The notes below the pieces were generated by a model. It saw nothing but the letters and a program-made list of their open reading frames with translations, ran no database searches and had not been told where the DNA came from. A stretch of DNA of 64,000 nucleotides from Salimicrobium album (GTDB lineage: Bacteria; Bacillota; Bacilli; Bacillales; Halobacillaceae): NCBI RefSeq assembly GCF_900107115.1, contig NZ_FNOS01000004.1, positions 62,001 to 126,000 of the forward strand, written 5' to 3'. Shown here piece after piece: positions 26,013 through 34,219 of this stretch; position 1 is the first letter of the stretch; each line of letters starts with the position of its first letter. The position numbers and the translations under genes are program-made.

Positions 26013-26665
26013 ACATCCAGTCTCCTTTCCACTTTACGAAGGTACAGGGCTGTCGGCACCGTGATTGCAAGGTAGAGAAGACAGACCATCGTGAGAGCTT
26101 CAAAAGCGGCGAAAGTGGTACCGTAGTATTGCTGCCCCATATACAGCAGTTCTCCCACAGCGATTACCGAGAAAAGGGATGTATCTTTCAGGCTGATAAC
26201 GAACTGATTTCCAAGAGGCGGAATCATCCGTTTGAAAGCCTGGGGCCATATGATATATCTCATCGTCTGAGACCTGGTCAGACCGATGGAGCGGCCTGCT
26301 TCGCTCTGTCCTTTATCGATGGAGTAGACGGCACCACGGACGATTTCTGCTATGTAGGCTCCGGCATTTAATGAAATCGCTATGATGGACGCACTGATTT
26401 TATCGATATTGAACCCGAGAAGGTCGGGGAGACCGAAATAAATGAACAGGATCTGGGCAAGGATCGGTGTCCCTCTGAGAGCCTCCACGTAAATAGAAGA
26501 GATCCCGTAAATGAGTTTATTTTTAGATAATCGTCCCATTCCGAAGATGGCTCCGAGAATGAATCCGAAAAACAGACCGACTCCGGTAATGATCAGAGTC
26601 CAGATCAGCCCTTCGAACAGGAAAGGCAGTACCCGTATGTAGTGAGACTCCATAATTGCTTCCAT
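26009..26665 (-). CDS. glnP: Polar amino-acid ABC transporter, permease
   Basis: The 218-residue protein has about five membrane segments and the HisM/GlnP features: [22 protein letters not shown] near residues 59-80 and the EAA loop [34 protein letters not shown] (about 125-160) that docks on the ATPase. The partner binding protein is encoded upstream across a hairpin. A second possible start (Met5) exists; the first ATG is used here. Substrate class polar amino acids; exact ligand unknown. Confidence 0.85.
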   Translation of the reverse strand: MEAIMESHYIRVLPFLFEGLIWTLIITGVGLFFGFILGAIFGMGRLSKNKLIYGISSIYVEALRGTPILAQILFIYFGLPDLLGFNIDKISASIIAISLNAGAYIAEIVRGAVYSIDKGQSEAGRSIGLTRSQTMRYIIWPQAFKRMIPPLGNQFVISLKDTSLFSVIAVGELLYMGQQYYGTTFAAFEALTMVCLLYLAITVPTALYLRKVERRLDV

Positions 26666-26713
26666 GTAAACGAACGCTCCTTCACTATGAATGGATGATT
26701 GAAATGGTAAAAA

Positions 26714-26743
26714 TCAGGCGTAACAGAATACCGCTACGCCTGA
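26714..26743 (-). terminator. Intercistronic hairpin between glnH-like and glnP-like genes
   Basis: TCAGGCGTA (26714-26722) pairs with TACGCCTGA (26735-26743); on the minus strand it is followed by TTTTTACC. Such a stem after a binding-protein gene usually gives partial termination or 3'-end protection, so that the binding protein is made in excess over the membrane parts. Confidence 0.7.
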
Positions 26744-26749
26744 GCTGGT

Positions 26750-27574
26750 TTATTCCGAGGATTCCGTGCCGTATTTACGTTCACCGAACCACTCTTCATA
26801 AATATCATCATACGTTCCATTGTCGATCAGTGTCTGAAGAGCTTCGTTGGCAGTGTCTACAAGTTCGGAATCTTTAGGGAAAGCTATACCATACTGTTCT
26901 CCCTGAAGCGTCTCGCCGACCGTTTTCAGCTCACCTTTGGCATCGTTATTTACGTAGTACTTAACGTTCGGGACGTCATACATGACTGCGTCCACCCGTC
27001 CTGCCTGCAGGTCCATGTATGCTTCCACAATACCCGGAAAAGTGACAACTTCGGCATCGGGATGGTTTTCTTTCAGGTACTGCTCACTCGTAGTACCGGA
27101 ACGTGTCCCGACTTTCTTTCCTGCCAGGTCATCTTCCGATTTGATATCGCTGTTGCTTTCCTGAACGGCGATTGTAAGTCCGGCGTCATAATATGGTTCC
27201 GAAAAATCGATCGTTTCCGCACGTTCTTCGGTGATAGTCATACCGGCAATTCCGATATCATATCGTCCGGACTGCATACCGGCCACCACTCCGTCGAACT
27301 TCATGGATTCGATTTCCACTTCAAAACCGGCTTCATCGGCTACGGCGCGGATAAGATCCATATCGAAACCTTCCATTTCACCTGTATCTTCGTTCAGAAA
27401 TTCAAAAGGGACGAAGTTGTTATCGGTGGCGACAGTGTATGACTCCCCGCTTTTCCCTTCATCACCGGATGATTCTTTGCTTTCGTTGGCATCGCTCTCT
27501 TCGGATGAACCACAGGCTGCAAGTAACAAGATGAAGAATGAAATAATTAAAAGACCTGACCACTTTTTCATCAA
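26750..27574 (-). CDS. glnH: Polar amino-acid ABC transporter, substrate-binding lipoprotein
   Basis: The 274-residue precursor has a signal peptide ending in the lipobox LAAC (Cys about 21), an acidic Ser-rich spacer, and a family 3 solute-binding fold: YTVATDNNFVPFEF, GFDMDLIRAVADEAGFEVE, MQSGRYDIGIAGMTITEERAETIDFSEPYY and LAGKKVGTRSGTTSEQYL. Anchored outside the membrane, it delivers a polar amino acid to the permease. First gene of the operon; an inverted repeat lies upstream. Confidence 0.88.
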   Translation of the reverse strand: MMKKWSGLLIISFFILLLAACGSSEESDANESKESSGDEGKSGESYTVATDNNFVPFEFLNEDTGEMEGFDMDLIRAVADEAGFEVEIESMKFDGVVAGMQSGRYDIGIAGMTITEERAETIDFSEPYYDAGLTIAVQESNSDIKSEDDLAGKKVGTRSGTTSEQYLKENHPDAEVVTFPGIVEAYMDLQAGRVDAVMYDVPNVKYYVNNDAKGELKTVGETLQGEQYGIAFPKDSELVDTANEALQTLIDNGTYDDIYEEWFGERKYGTESSE

Positions 27575-27602
27575 TTTTCCCCCTCTTATAAGATACCTTT
27601 AA

Positions 27603-27624
27603 TTATTGCAAACTTTAGCAATAA
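27603..27624. promoter_or_regulatory. Inverted repeat upstream of the glnH-like gene, candidate operator
   Basis: TTATTGC (27603-27609) and GCAATAA (27618-27624) flank an 8-bp AT-rich centre, 29-50 bp before the ATG at 27574. The position suits an operator at the promoter; the binding protein is unknown. Confidence 0.4.
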
Positions 27625-27750
27625 AGTAAATATTCTGAATAATTGAAGATTGCGGGATATACTCCCGTATAACGGGGTTCGATGAAGAAAGAGAGGGCTT
27701 TCCTTTTAAATACTCATGCTGCCGTCCCTATACGTTCCTACATGAAAAAA

Positions 27751-27777
27751 CCGCAGAAAACAAATTGTTTTCTGCGG
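27751..27777 (-). terminator. Terminator of hmp
   Basis: CCGCAGAAAACA (27751-27762) and TGTTTTCTGCGG (27766-27777) form a perfect 12-bp stem, followed on the minus strand by TTTTTTC. Confidence 0.9.
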
Positions 27778-27817
27778 GCGAAACTGCTTCGATACCGGAG
27801 TTTGTTTCTATAAAAAT

Positions 27818-29005
27818 TTACAGAGTGCCTTTAGGGCCGAAAAATTCATAATTGACCTGCTCGTCAGGAATTCCCCATTCGTGCAGGGCTCCATTCATGG
27901 CACGCATGAATCCTTCAGGGCCGCAGAAGTAGAAGTCCGCTTCTTTCGGTACGACGTTTCTGAGCCAGTCGAGATCTACGTATCCGGCTTTATCGTAAGC
28001 GGCAAGCGTTTTATCCTCTTCGGAAGGTGTTTCGTAGATGACGTACGTCTGCTCACCGTCCATCTCTTCTTTCAACCCGTGGACACCACCGTTTCTGGCA
28101 GCATGAATGAAGTAAACGTCGCGTTCATCCCGTGTTTTCTTGTACATACTCATGAGAGGAGTGAGGCCGACACCTCCACTCAGTAATACGACCGGGCGGG
28201 AAGTGGACTCATTGAGGTAAAAGTCCCCGGCAGGTGCACTTATCGGCACGACATCCCCTTCCTGTACCTGGTCATGAAGCCAGGTGGAGACGAGCCCGGC
28301 AGGAATTTCTTCCGTTCCGCCTTCACGTTTGACGCTGATGCGCAGATAGTCCTTGCCCGGGGCATCGGATAAACTGTATTGTCTGCGCTGCGTATGCGGA
28401 TAATCAGGGATATCCGCTTTGATACCGATGTACTGACCGGGCCGATAGGAAGGGAGAGAGCCTCCGTCTTCCGGTTTCAAATAGAAAGAGGTGATTTCTT
28501 CACTTTCTTTCACTTTTTTATGGATAGTGAAAAGACGGTATCCCGTCCAGGCACTTGCTTTGTACTTCCCATCTTCGATACTGATGAAAAGGTCGGCTAT
28601 CTCTCCGTAGGCGAGTTCCCAGGCGTCAATGACTTCTTCATCTACTGCGTCACCAAGAACTTCTTTGATCGCTTTAAGGAGATATTCTCCGATAATCGGA
28701 TAATGTTCCGGACGAATGTTGAGGCTAACGTGTTTTTCAGCAATCGTTTCAGCGGCCGGAGCGATGGCGGAAAGATCATCAATGTGGCTGGCGGCAGCAT
28801 AGACCGCGTTCGCAAGCGCACGTGGCTGCTTCCCGTCTTTCTGATGAGTCATGTTGAAATAGTTTTTCAGTTCGGGACGTTCCGTGAGCATTCTTTTATA
28901 AAAGTGGGTGGTAATGGCCTCACCGTGTTCTGCGAGCACCGGTACGGTCGCTTTCACAATTTCTCTTGTTCTTTCATCTAAACGGCTTGTTACTTGAGTA
29001 GCCAT
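27818..29005 (-). CDS. hmp: Flavohemoprotein (nitric oxide dioxygenase)
   Basis: The protein oxidises NO to nitrate with NADH and oxygen. A globin domain (1-135, with NIRPEHYPIIGEYLL holding the proximal histidine) is joined to a ferredoxin-reductase-type FAD domain (RQYSLSDAPG near residue 205) and an NAD domain (LLSGGVGLTPLMSMY near 272, FYFCGPEGFMRAM near 355). The ATG at 29005 follows TTGGAGG by about 8 bp and gives 395 residues; a TTG five codons earlier overlaps the ribosome-binding site and is rejected. The divergent neighbour is NsrR, and an NsrR-like palindrome covers the hmp start region. Confidence 0.93.
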   Translation of the reverse strand: MATQVTSRLDERTREIVKATVPVLAEHGEAITTHFYKRMLTERPELKNYFNMTHQKDGKQPRALANAVYAAASHIDDLSAIAPAAETIAEKHVSLNIRPEHYPIIGEYLLKAIKEVLGDAVDEEVIDAWELAYGEIADLFISIEDGKYKASAWTGYRLFTIHKKVKESEEITSFYLKPEDGGSLPSYRPGQYIGIKADIPDYPHTQRRQYSLSDAPGKDYLRISVKREGGTEEIPAGLVSTWLHDQVQEGDVVPISAPAGDFYLNESTSRPVVLLSGGVGLTPLMSMYKKTRDERDVYFIHAARNGGVHGLKEEMDGEQTYVIYETPSEEDKTLAAYDKAGYVDLDWLRNVVPKEADFYFCGPEGFMRAMNGALHEWGIPDEQVNYEFFGPKGTL

Positions 29006-29020
29006 ATTCTCAACCTCCAA

Positions 29021-29043
29021 AAGATGTATTTTTAATATATCTT
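29021..29043. promoter_or_regulatory. Candidate NsrR operator at the hmp promoter
   Basis: A 23-bp near-palindrome: AAGATGTATTT (29021-29031) mirrors TAATATATCTT (29033-29043) with 9 of 11 pairs. It matches the Bacillus NsrR site pattern (ATGTATTT ... AAATACAT) and lies just downstream of the -10, where bound repressor would block hmp. Confidence 0.65.
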
Positions 29044-29044
29044 T

Positions 29045-29073
29045 ATGATAGTAGTATTTAAAATGAATAACAA
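29045..29073 (-). promoter_or_regulatory. Candidate SigA promoter of hmp
   Basis: Minus-strand TTGTTA (29068-29073) and TATCAT (29045-29050) with a 17-bp spacer. A second AT-rich half-site TATTTAAAAT lies in the spacer. Confidence 0.55.
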
Positions 29074-29102
29074 TGGGTTTGCAGAGTCTTTTATGAATAT
29101 TT

Positions 29103-29131
29103 TGTTAACGGAATCAAAAGCGGATATGATA
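29103..29131 (+). promoter_or_regulatory. Candidate SigA promoter of nsrR
   Basis: TTGTTA (29103-29108) and TATGAT (29126-29131), spacer 17 bp, about 40 bp before the ATG at 29172. Confidence 0.5.
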
Positions 29132-29171
29132 CCATAAGTGGTACGAGAAAAGTGAAAATGAGGAATGAAAT

Positions 29172-29603
29172 ATGAGATTAAAGAAATATACAGACTATGC
29201 TCTGCGCGTTCTTATGTTCACCGCGGTGAAAGAGGACGGGGAACTGGCCAGTAAGAAAGAGATTTCCGAAGCTTTCGGGATATCGATGAACCATCTTGCC
29301 AAAATCGTCCATGAACTTCAGAAATCGGGGTATGTGGAAACGGTGCGCGGCCGAAACGGCGGCATCCGTCTGGCCAGGCCCCCGGAGGACATCAACGTCG
29401 GGGCAGTGGTGAGGGTGATGGAAGATGACTTCAATCTGTTTGAGTGCTTCAGTTGCGATACGGATTACTGCGTCATTTCTCCCGTGTGTAAACTGAAAAG
29501 TATCACGGGGAGAGCGCTCAGAGAATTTCTGAGAGTGCTTGATGCGTACACGCTTGCGGATATCGTCGAAAACAGGCAGCAGCTTGAGGAGTTTTTAAAC
29601 TAA
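29172..29603 (+). CDS. nsrR: Rrf2-family NO-sensing repressor
   Basis: The 143-residue protein has an N-terminal winged HTH (MRLKKYTDYALRVLMF ... FGISMNHLAKIVHELQ ... VRGRNGGIRLA) and the cysteine cluster of NsrR: Cys92, Cys95, Cys100 and Cys106, where 92, 100 and 106 match the 4Fe-4S ligands of B. subtilis NsrR. Nitrosylation of the cluster releases DNA. It is divergent from hmp, its classic target. GAGGAA precedes the ATG. An NhaC-type antiporter gene follows after 27 bp and may be co-transcribed. Confidence 0.88.
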   Translation: MRLKKYTDYALRVLMFTAVKEDGELASKKEISEAFGISMNHLAKIVHELQKSGYVETVRGRNGGIRLARPPEDINVGAVVRVMEDDFNLFECFSCDTDYCVISPVCKLKSITGRALREFLRVLDAYTLADIVENRQQLEEFLN

Positions 29604-29630
29604 ACACAGGAATAGTTAGGTGGGAGAAGT

Positions 29631-31103
29631 ATGAATGGTAACGACGCGATTAATGAAGCTACTGGAGAAAGAGAAGTAAAACGACTGGATTTTCGTGGCG
29701 GACCGTTCGCTGCCACGATTCCACTCGTTTTTTTCATTATATGGGCGATTACGCTCAGTGTGACAAATCTCGTCACGGAGCGGGCACTGATACTCGGTAT
29801 AGTCATCGGTGTCGGGATCGGGCTGTTTTTCGTCAAGTCCAAATGGGCGGACTATGCCCAGTCGCTGATCAGTGGTATGGCGCAGCCTGTGGGTATTGTT
29901 GCCATCATCGCCTGGTTCTGGGCCGGTATGTTCGCCACTCTTCTTTCGGCCGGAGGTCTCGTGGACGGGCTTATCTGGTTCGGCTTCCAGACAGGTCTTG
30001 AAGGGGGAGGGTACGTCGTACTTACGTTTCTGCTCGCTTCTCTTTTCTCGACTGCTGTAGGTACAGGGTACGGGACGGTGGCCACGTTCGGTATCCTTAT
30101 GTATCCGGCAGGGATCGTTCTCGGTGCGGACCCCGTTATTCTGCTGGCTGCTATTTTGAGCGGTGCCGTTTTCGGAGATAACCTTGCGCCGGTCTCCGAT
30201 ACGACCATCGTATCCGCAACGACTCAGGACGCAGACGTGCCCGGTGTTGTGCGTTCCCGTTTCAAATACTCGGTTTTTGCAGCTGTCCCGGCAGCCCTGC
30301 TGTTTTATTTCACCGGGGGAGGCGGTCAGACAGGAGATGCTGCTCTTGTCGCCGAACTGGAAAGTGAAGTGGCTGCGAGCGGTCTTCTTATGCTGATTCC
30401 GTTTGCGCTCGTTCTGTACCTGGCGCTTAGCGGCCAGCATCTGATCACTTCGCTTACTTGGGGGATCCTTGCCGTCATCGTTTTCATCTTATTCATGGAC
30501 GTGCCTCTTACGAGCGTACTTAACATCTATGAAAACAGTGCAGGAGATGCGGTAGTCGAAGGAGCTCTTATCGAAGGGATCAGCGGCTACTTCAATATGG
30601 CTATTCTCATACTGTTCATTATGGCATCGGCTCATCTGCTGGAAGCAGCAGGCACAATGGAGAGAATCAAAGATTTCTTTCTCGGAATCATCAAAAACGT
30701 CGTCCGGCGCGCAGAGCTTACCATGTTCGGAATCGTAGCTTTTCTCAACGTATTCATTACAATCAATACGGCGGCTGAAATTGCAGCTGCACCTTTTGTG
30801 AGAAAAATAGGAGAGGAAATGAATATCCATCCCTACCGCCGGGCTAACTTTCTGGATACTGTAACTTCGGCACTCGGCTACATATTTCCGTGGAGTGCGG
30901 GCGTGCTGCTTGCGTGGACAACGATTCAGACGGCGGCCGAAAACTACGACTACGTTACAGTCGTATCGCCGATGGAAGTATTCCCGTTCGTTTACCAGGG
31001 ATGGGGGCTTCTTATCGTAATGTTCGTTGCCGGCTGGACCGGCTGGGGCCTCAGATTCAAAGGTAAAAACGGTGAGGAAGTGAAACCGGGTGATGAAAAA
31101 TAA
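29631..31103 (+). CDS. NhaC-family Na+/H+ antiporter
   Basis: A 490-residue membrane protein with about 11-12 segments. Characteristic stretches are GTGYGTVATFGILMYP near residue 145, GAVFGDNLAPVSDTTIVSATTQDADVPGVVRSRFKYS near 180-216 (the conserved DN and SDTT residues of NhaC proteins) and FLDTVTSALGYIFPWSAG near 405. It should expel Na+ in exchange for H+, or swap organic acids as MleN does. GGTGGGAG precedes the ATG. It follows nsrR closely with no terminator between them. Confidence 0.85.
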   Translation: MNGNDAINEATGEREVKRLDFRGGPFAATIPLVFFIIWAITLSVTNLVTERALILGIVIGVGIGLFFVKSKWADYAQSLISGMAQPVGIVAIIAWFWAGMFATLLSAGGLVDGLIWFGFQTGLEGGGYVVLTFLLASLFSTAVGTGYGTVATFGILMYPAGIVLGADPVILLAAILSGAVFGDNLAPVSDTTIVSATTQDADVPGVVRSRFKYSVFAAVPAALLFYFTGGGGQTGDAALVAELESEVAASGLLMLIPFALVLYLALSGQHLITSLTWGILAVIVFILFMDVPLTSVLNIYENSAGDAVVEGALIEGISGYFNMAILILFIMASAHLLEAAGTMERIKDFFLGIIKNVVRRAELTMFGIVAFLNVFITINTAAEIAAAPFVRKIGEEMNIHPYRRANFLDTVTSALGYIFPWSAGVLLAWTTIQTAAENYDYVTVVSPMEVFPFVYQGWGLLIVMFVAGWTGWGLRFKGKNGEEVKPGDEK

Positions 31104-31136
31104 TACTGCACATATAAGTGCGAGTGAGGTGTCCGA

Positions 31137-31592
31137 GTGGTGAAGTATGTTGCCGGAGTTTTGATTATTGCTTTTCTCGTAGCAGGAGGGGTATTTGGCG
31201 CTTTTTTCCTCACTTCCGGAAACGAGATAAAGGACCCGGAAATAAGCAGAATTGTAGAAGACGACTATAATCTCGAAACGAATCGTGAACAGTCGAATGT
31301 GAAAGACAGCTATGAAAGTTTACTCACCCAGGCGGAAGACCGGCTTGCAGAACTTAAGACAGAGGTGAAAGAAGACCTGGAAGAAGAGAGTTCCTACCTT
31401 GATATGTATGAAAAATATGAGCCGGCTGCAAAAAAACTGGAAGAGAAAACGGATGAAAAATTTCAAGATCTGCACGAGCAGTTACAGCAGGCAGGGGAAG
31501 AAGAGAAAGCTTCCACACTGAAAGCACAGTATGAACGGCAAAAAGAGGAGTGGAAAAAGTCGATTGTAAAAGAAATGAAGGAGAGACTCTGA
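31137..31592 (+). CDS. Membrane-anchored coiled-coil protein, unknown function
   Basis: A 151-residue protein with one N-terminal membrane segment (YVAGVLIIAFLVAGGVFGAFFL) and a long, charged helical part with heptad-like Leu/Ala spacing (about residues 55-151). The GTG at 31137 or the adjacent GTG at 31140 is served by GAGTGAGGTG. No family recognised. It starts 33 bp after the antiporter stop and is probably the last gene of the nsrR-antiporter transcript. Whether it works with the antiporter is unknown. Confidence 0.7.
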   Translation: MVKYVAGVLIIAFLVAGGVFGAFFLTSGNEIKDPEISRIVEDDYNLETNREQSNVKDSYESLLTQAEDRLAELKTEVKEDLEEESSYLDMYEKYEPAAKKLEEKTDEKFQDLHEQLQQAGEEEKASTLKAQYERQKEEWKKSIVKEMKERL

Positions 31593-31612
31593 ACGGCTCT
31601 CCTTCCCTGTGT
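31578..31612 (+). terminator. Probable terminator spanning the stop of the coiled-coil gene
   Basis: AAGGAGAG (31578-31585) and CTCTCCTT (31597-31604) form a perfect 8-bp stem that includes the stop codon region; GTTTTTC follows after a few bases. Confidence 0.6.
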
Positions 31613-31615
31613 TTT

Positions 31616-32539
31616 TCAGATGAATAATCCTGACCACAGACCGACGATTGCTGTGAGAAGAAATAATTTCTTTTGTTTTCGTGAAACATCTTCGTTGTCT
31701 TCAACATCCATACGCAGCACGATGAAAATGGCTGCGAAAGATAAAATAGCCGCTCCGGCCCCTGCTATTGGACGTTCCAGAAGAACCCAGAACGCACAGA
31801 TGCTGCATAAAATGGAATAAAGAAGAGCAGGAAGGCTGCTGTACTTATCCCCGAACTTATTTTTCATCCATACAACGGTTGTAATTTTAGCCGGTGCAGC
31901 ATTCTCATCTGCGAAACGGTCCGGAATATGATGGACCATGTTCCAGATCAGACAAAACAGAGCTACTAAAAGAGCATTCTGGTAAGCCCAGAGCGGCAGC
32001 GATTCCATAACGAGCCATGGACCTGCAAACCCTATGAAGTAAAACGCAGGAAACATGGAGATCCATTCTCCGGCCCAGGGGTAGTAACTCGACCTTACAG
32101 GCGGGAGGGAGTAGCTGGCGGAACTACAAAACCCGATTAATAGCAGAGAAGCAATTTTTATGTAGCCGGTCAAAAAGAAAATAACGATTAAAGTGACGAT
32201 AGTGGCTATGGCAAGGAGAGCGATCGTGCGAAGAGTTCTGATAGTGACCAGGTTATTCTGTACGATGCGGCTTCCCCCGGAGAGAATAGCAGGGCTTTCT
32301 GCATCTGTCCCTGACATATAATCGGTATAATCATTCAGCACGTGCGTCAAAACTCCCTGCACCAGTACCACACCCGTAAGGAGCAGTAAAATTACGACAG
32401 TAAGTTCTGCCGGGGAAAAGGAGTAGTATAGGTATATAGGTAACATGGCAGCTATAATAGCCGGCAAACTTGAAGAAAGTACGGCGACGATTCTGAGCAT
32501 GGGGAATACTGTCTTAAATATCGAAGAAGCATTCATCAT
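31616..32539 (-). CDS. UbiA-family prenyltransferase-like membrane protein, copy A
   Basis: The 307-residue protein has about eight or nine membrane helices and both acid motifs of UbiA/MenA enzymes: NDYTDYMSGTD near residues 68-78 and HHIPDRFADEN near 202-212 (D-x3-D). These bind Mg2+ and the prenyl diphosphate. An acceptor cannot be named; MenA, UbiA and other prenyl transferases are all possible, and the typical MenA sequence is only partly followed. It lies 97 bp downstream of a close paralogue (copy B) in the same direction. Each copy has its own promoter and GGAGG. Confidence 0.8.
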   Translation of the reverse strand: MMNASSIFKTVFPMLRIVAVLSSSLPAIIAAMLPIYLYYSFSPAELTVVILLLLTGVVLVQGVLTHVLNDYTDYMSGTDAESPAILSGGSRIVQNNLVTIRTLRTIALLAIATIVTLIVIFFLTGYIKIASLLLIGFCSSASYSLPPVRSSYYPWAGEWISMFPAFYFIGFAGPWLVMESLPLWAYQNALLVALFCLIWNMVHHIPDRFADENAAPAKITTVVWMKNKFGDKYSSLPALLYSILCSICAFWVLLERPIAGAGAAILSFAAIFIVLRMDVEDNEDVSRKQKKLFLLTAIVGLWSGLFI

Positions 32540-32557
32540 AGACCTCCTTTTTGCCTT

Positions 32558-32586
32558 ATTTTACAGTGGGGAGGGAGGAATAGCAA
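32558..32586 (-). promoter_or_regulatory. Promoter of UbiA-like copy A
   Basis: Minus-strand TTGCTA (32581-32586) and TAAAAT (32558-32563), spacer 17 bp, only about 18 bp before the start. The same elements at the same spacing precede copy B, which supports the call. Confidence 0.65.
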
Positions 32587-32636
32587 TGAACCGCTTACAT
32601 TGCCCGGGAAATATTTGCAGGCAGAGGTTTTCTTTC

Positions 32637-33557
32637 CTAAATAAACAGACCGGTCCATAAAGCCGCAGTCATGGTAAGAATGAGCAGCATCTTTTCTTTT
32701 TGCGACACGTCCCTGTCGTCTTCAAGGTTCAACTGCAGCACGATAAAGACGGAAGCGAAAGAAAGAACAGCTGCACCGGCGCCCGCAACGGGACGTTCCA
32801 TAAAAATCCAAAAGGCACAGAGACTGCATAAAAGAAAATAGAGGAGGGCGGGTGCACGGCTGTACGTGTCTCCGAATTTATTTTTCATCCTTACGACAGT
32901 CGTAATTTTGGGAGGTGAAGCATTCTCATCCGCAAACCGGTCCGGAATATGGTGGACCATGACCCAGGCCTGAGTAAACAGAGCTATGAGGAGGGCGTTC
33001 TGATATGCCCAGAGGGGCGGCGACTCCATAATGATCCAGGGACCTGCAAACCCTATGAAGAACACAGCAGGAAACATGGAGAACCATTCCCCGACCAATG
33101 GATAATAGCCCAGTCTCAGCGGAGGCATGGAGTAGGTAATGGAGCTCCAGAGTCCTATCAGCAATAAAACAGCTATTTTTATGTAACCGGAGAAAAAGAG
33201 GATGATGCCTGCAGTAAGAATGACGATAATGGAAATGATGCCGATTTTAAGGAGTGTCCCGGCAGTAACGAGGTTATTCTGAATAATGCGGCTGCCTCCT
33301 GAAAGAATACCCGGGCTTTTATCATCCGTGCCGGACATATTGTCGGCATAGTCGTTCAGTACGTGTGTGAGAAACCCGTGGGTAAGTAACGCTCCTGCAA
33401 GAAGTAAGAGGAGAACGAGCGTAAGCTCTCCTGCAGAGTAGGAATAGTACAGATACATAGGCAGAATGGTGGCTATAATTGCTGCGAAGCTTGAAAAAAG
33501 AACGGCGATGAGTCTTACCAGAGTGAAGGCTGTCCGAAATAGCGAAGGAACATTCAT
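32637..33557 (-). CDS. UbiA-family prenyltransferase-like membrane protein, copy B
   Basis: The 306-residue paralogue of copy A aligns end to end without large gaps. It keeps NDYADNMSGTD and HHIPDRFADEN, the GGSRI-QNNLVT stretch and the FIGFAGPW-x-MES-PLWAYQNALL helix. In the first motif the second Tyr-Asp has become Ala-Asp-Asn, so the acidic spacing is kept as D-x3-D only in part. Copy B is the upstream copy. Conservation extends into the upstream promoter of both genes, so the duplication unit included the control region. AAGGAGG stands before the ATG. Confidence 0.8.
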   Translation of the reverse strand: MNVPSLFRTAFTLVRLIAVLFSSFAAIIATILPMYLYYSYSAGELTLVLLLLLAGALLTHGFLTHVLNDYADNMSGTDDKSPGILSGGSRIIQNNLVTAGTLLKIGIISIIVILTAGIILFFSGYIKIAVLLLIGLWSSITYSMPPLRLGYYPLVGEWFSMFPAVFFIGFAGPWIIMESPPLWAYQNALLIALFTQAWVMVHHIPDRFADENASPPKITTVVRMKNKFGDTYSRAPALLYFLLCSLCAFWIFMERPVAGAGAAVLSFASVFIVLQLNLEDDRDVSQKEKMLLILTMTAALWTGLFI

Positions 33558-33578
33558 CGTAAACCTCCTTTTTGCTTT

Positions 33579-33607
33579 ATTTTACAGAGGGGAAGAAGGA
33601 ATAGCAA
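33579..33607 (-). promoter_or_regulatory. Promoter of UbiA-like copy B
   Basis: Minus-strand TTGCTA (33602-33607) and TAAAAT (33579-33584), spacer 17 bp. A CCCGGGAAATATT stretch upstream (33624-33636) is shared with copy A (32608-32620). Confidence 0.65.
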
Positions 33608-33651
33608 TTGAACTTCCCCATTTCCCGGGAAATATTCGTTCGAAAAGGAAC

Positions 33652-33676
33652 GTTTACAGGTGAAGGGTAAGGGAAA
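33652..33676 (+). promoter_or_regulatory. Candidate SigB promoter of the YkvA-like gene
   Basis: GTTTAC (33652-33657), 13-bp spacer, GGGAAA (33671-33676): one mismatch to GTTTAA-N12-14-GGGWAW. The ATG follows at 33705. Confidence 0.55.
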
Positions 33677-33704
33677 ACAACAGTCTAGAAGGAGTGATAG
33701 CATT

Positions 33705-34139
33705 ATGAAGAAGAAGTTCGACCCTAAAAAACTTTATCGTGATTTCATGGGAAAGAATAGAGGAACAGTAAGAGAATACATGTCGAATCCGTCCAAGATG
33801 AAACAGCTGTTTCAAAATGCGGAAGAGAAAGCTGAGAAAAATGAAGGGTATCTTAAGGAAGCTGTAGAGAAGATCATGCTTCTGGCTTCACTCCTCAGAG
33901 CGTACAAACGGGGAGAATACAGAGATGTATCCAACAAAACGATCGTTATGGTTGTAGCGACTCTTCTCTATTTCGTGACGCCCGTAGACGCGTGGCCGGA
34001 TTTCCTTCCGCTTGGGTACGTGGATGACCTTGCTCTTCTCGGTTATACGATGAGAGTGATCAACGAAGATCTGGATGCGTTCCGTGAATGGAAGGAAGCG
34101 CAGGAACAAGAGGAAACAGCTCCCGAAAATAACTCCTGA
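33705..34139 (+). CDS. YkvA-like DUF1232 protein
   Basis: The ATG at 33705 follows AGAAGGAG and gives 144 residues. The DUF1232 core is IVMVVATLLYFVTPVDAWPDFLPLGYVDDLALL (about residues 80-112), with the conserved P-x-D-x3-PD-x4-GY-x-DD pattern inside a single membrane hairpin. A basic helical N-terminus and an acidic tail flank it. Members are small membrane proteins of unknown function. It is a single gene with a SigB-like promoter and a weak terminator. Confidence 0.8.
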   Translation: MKKKFDPKKLYRDFMGKNRGTVREYMSNPSKMKQLFQNAEEKAEKNEGYLKEAVEKIMLLASLLRAYKRGEYRDVSNKTIVMVVATLLYFVTPVDAWPDFLPLGYVDDLALLGYTMRVINEDLDAFREWKEAQEQEETAPENNS

Positions 34140-34159
34140 AATACCGGGGGTTATTTTTT
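34127..34159 (+). terminator. Probable terminator after the YkvA-like gene
   Basis: AATAAC-TCC (around 34128-34136) pairs with GGGGGTTATT (34146-34155) with one bulge, followed by TTTTTA. It overlaps the stop codon. Confidence 0.55.
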
Positions 34160-34219
34160 ATAACAAAAATTCAACCTGAAAATAACGGGTAATAACTAAT
34201 CATCGGTAGGAGGGGTGAA

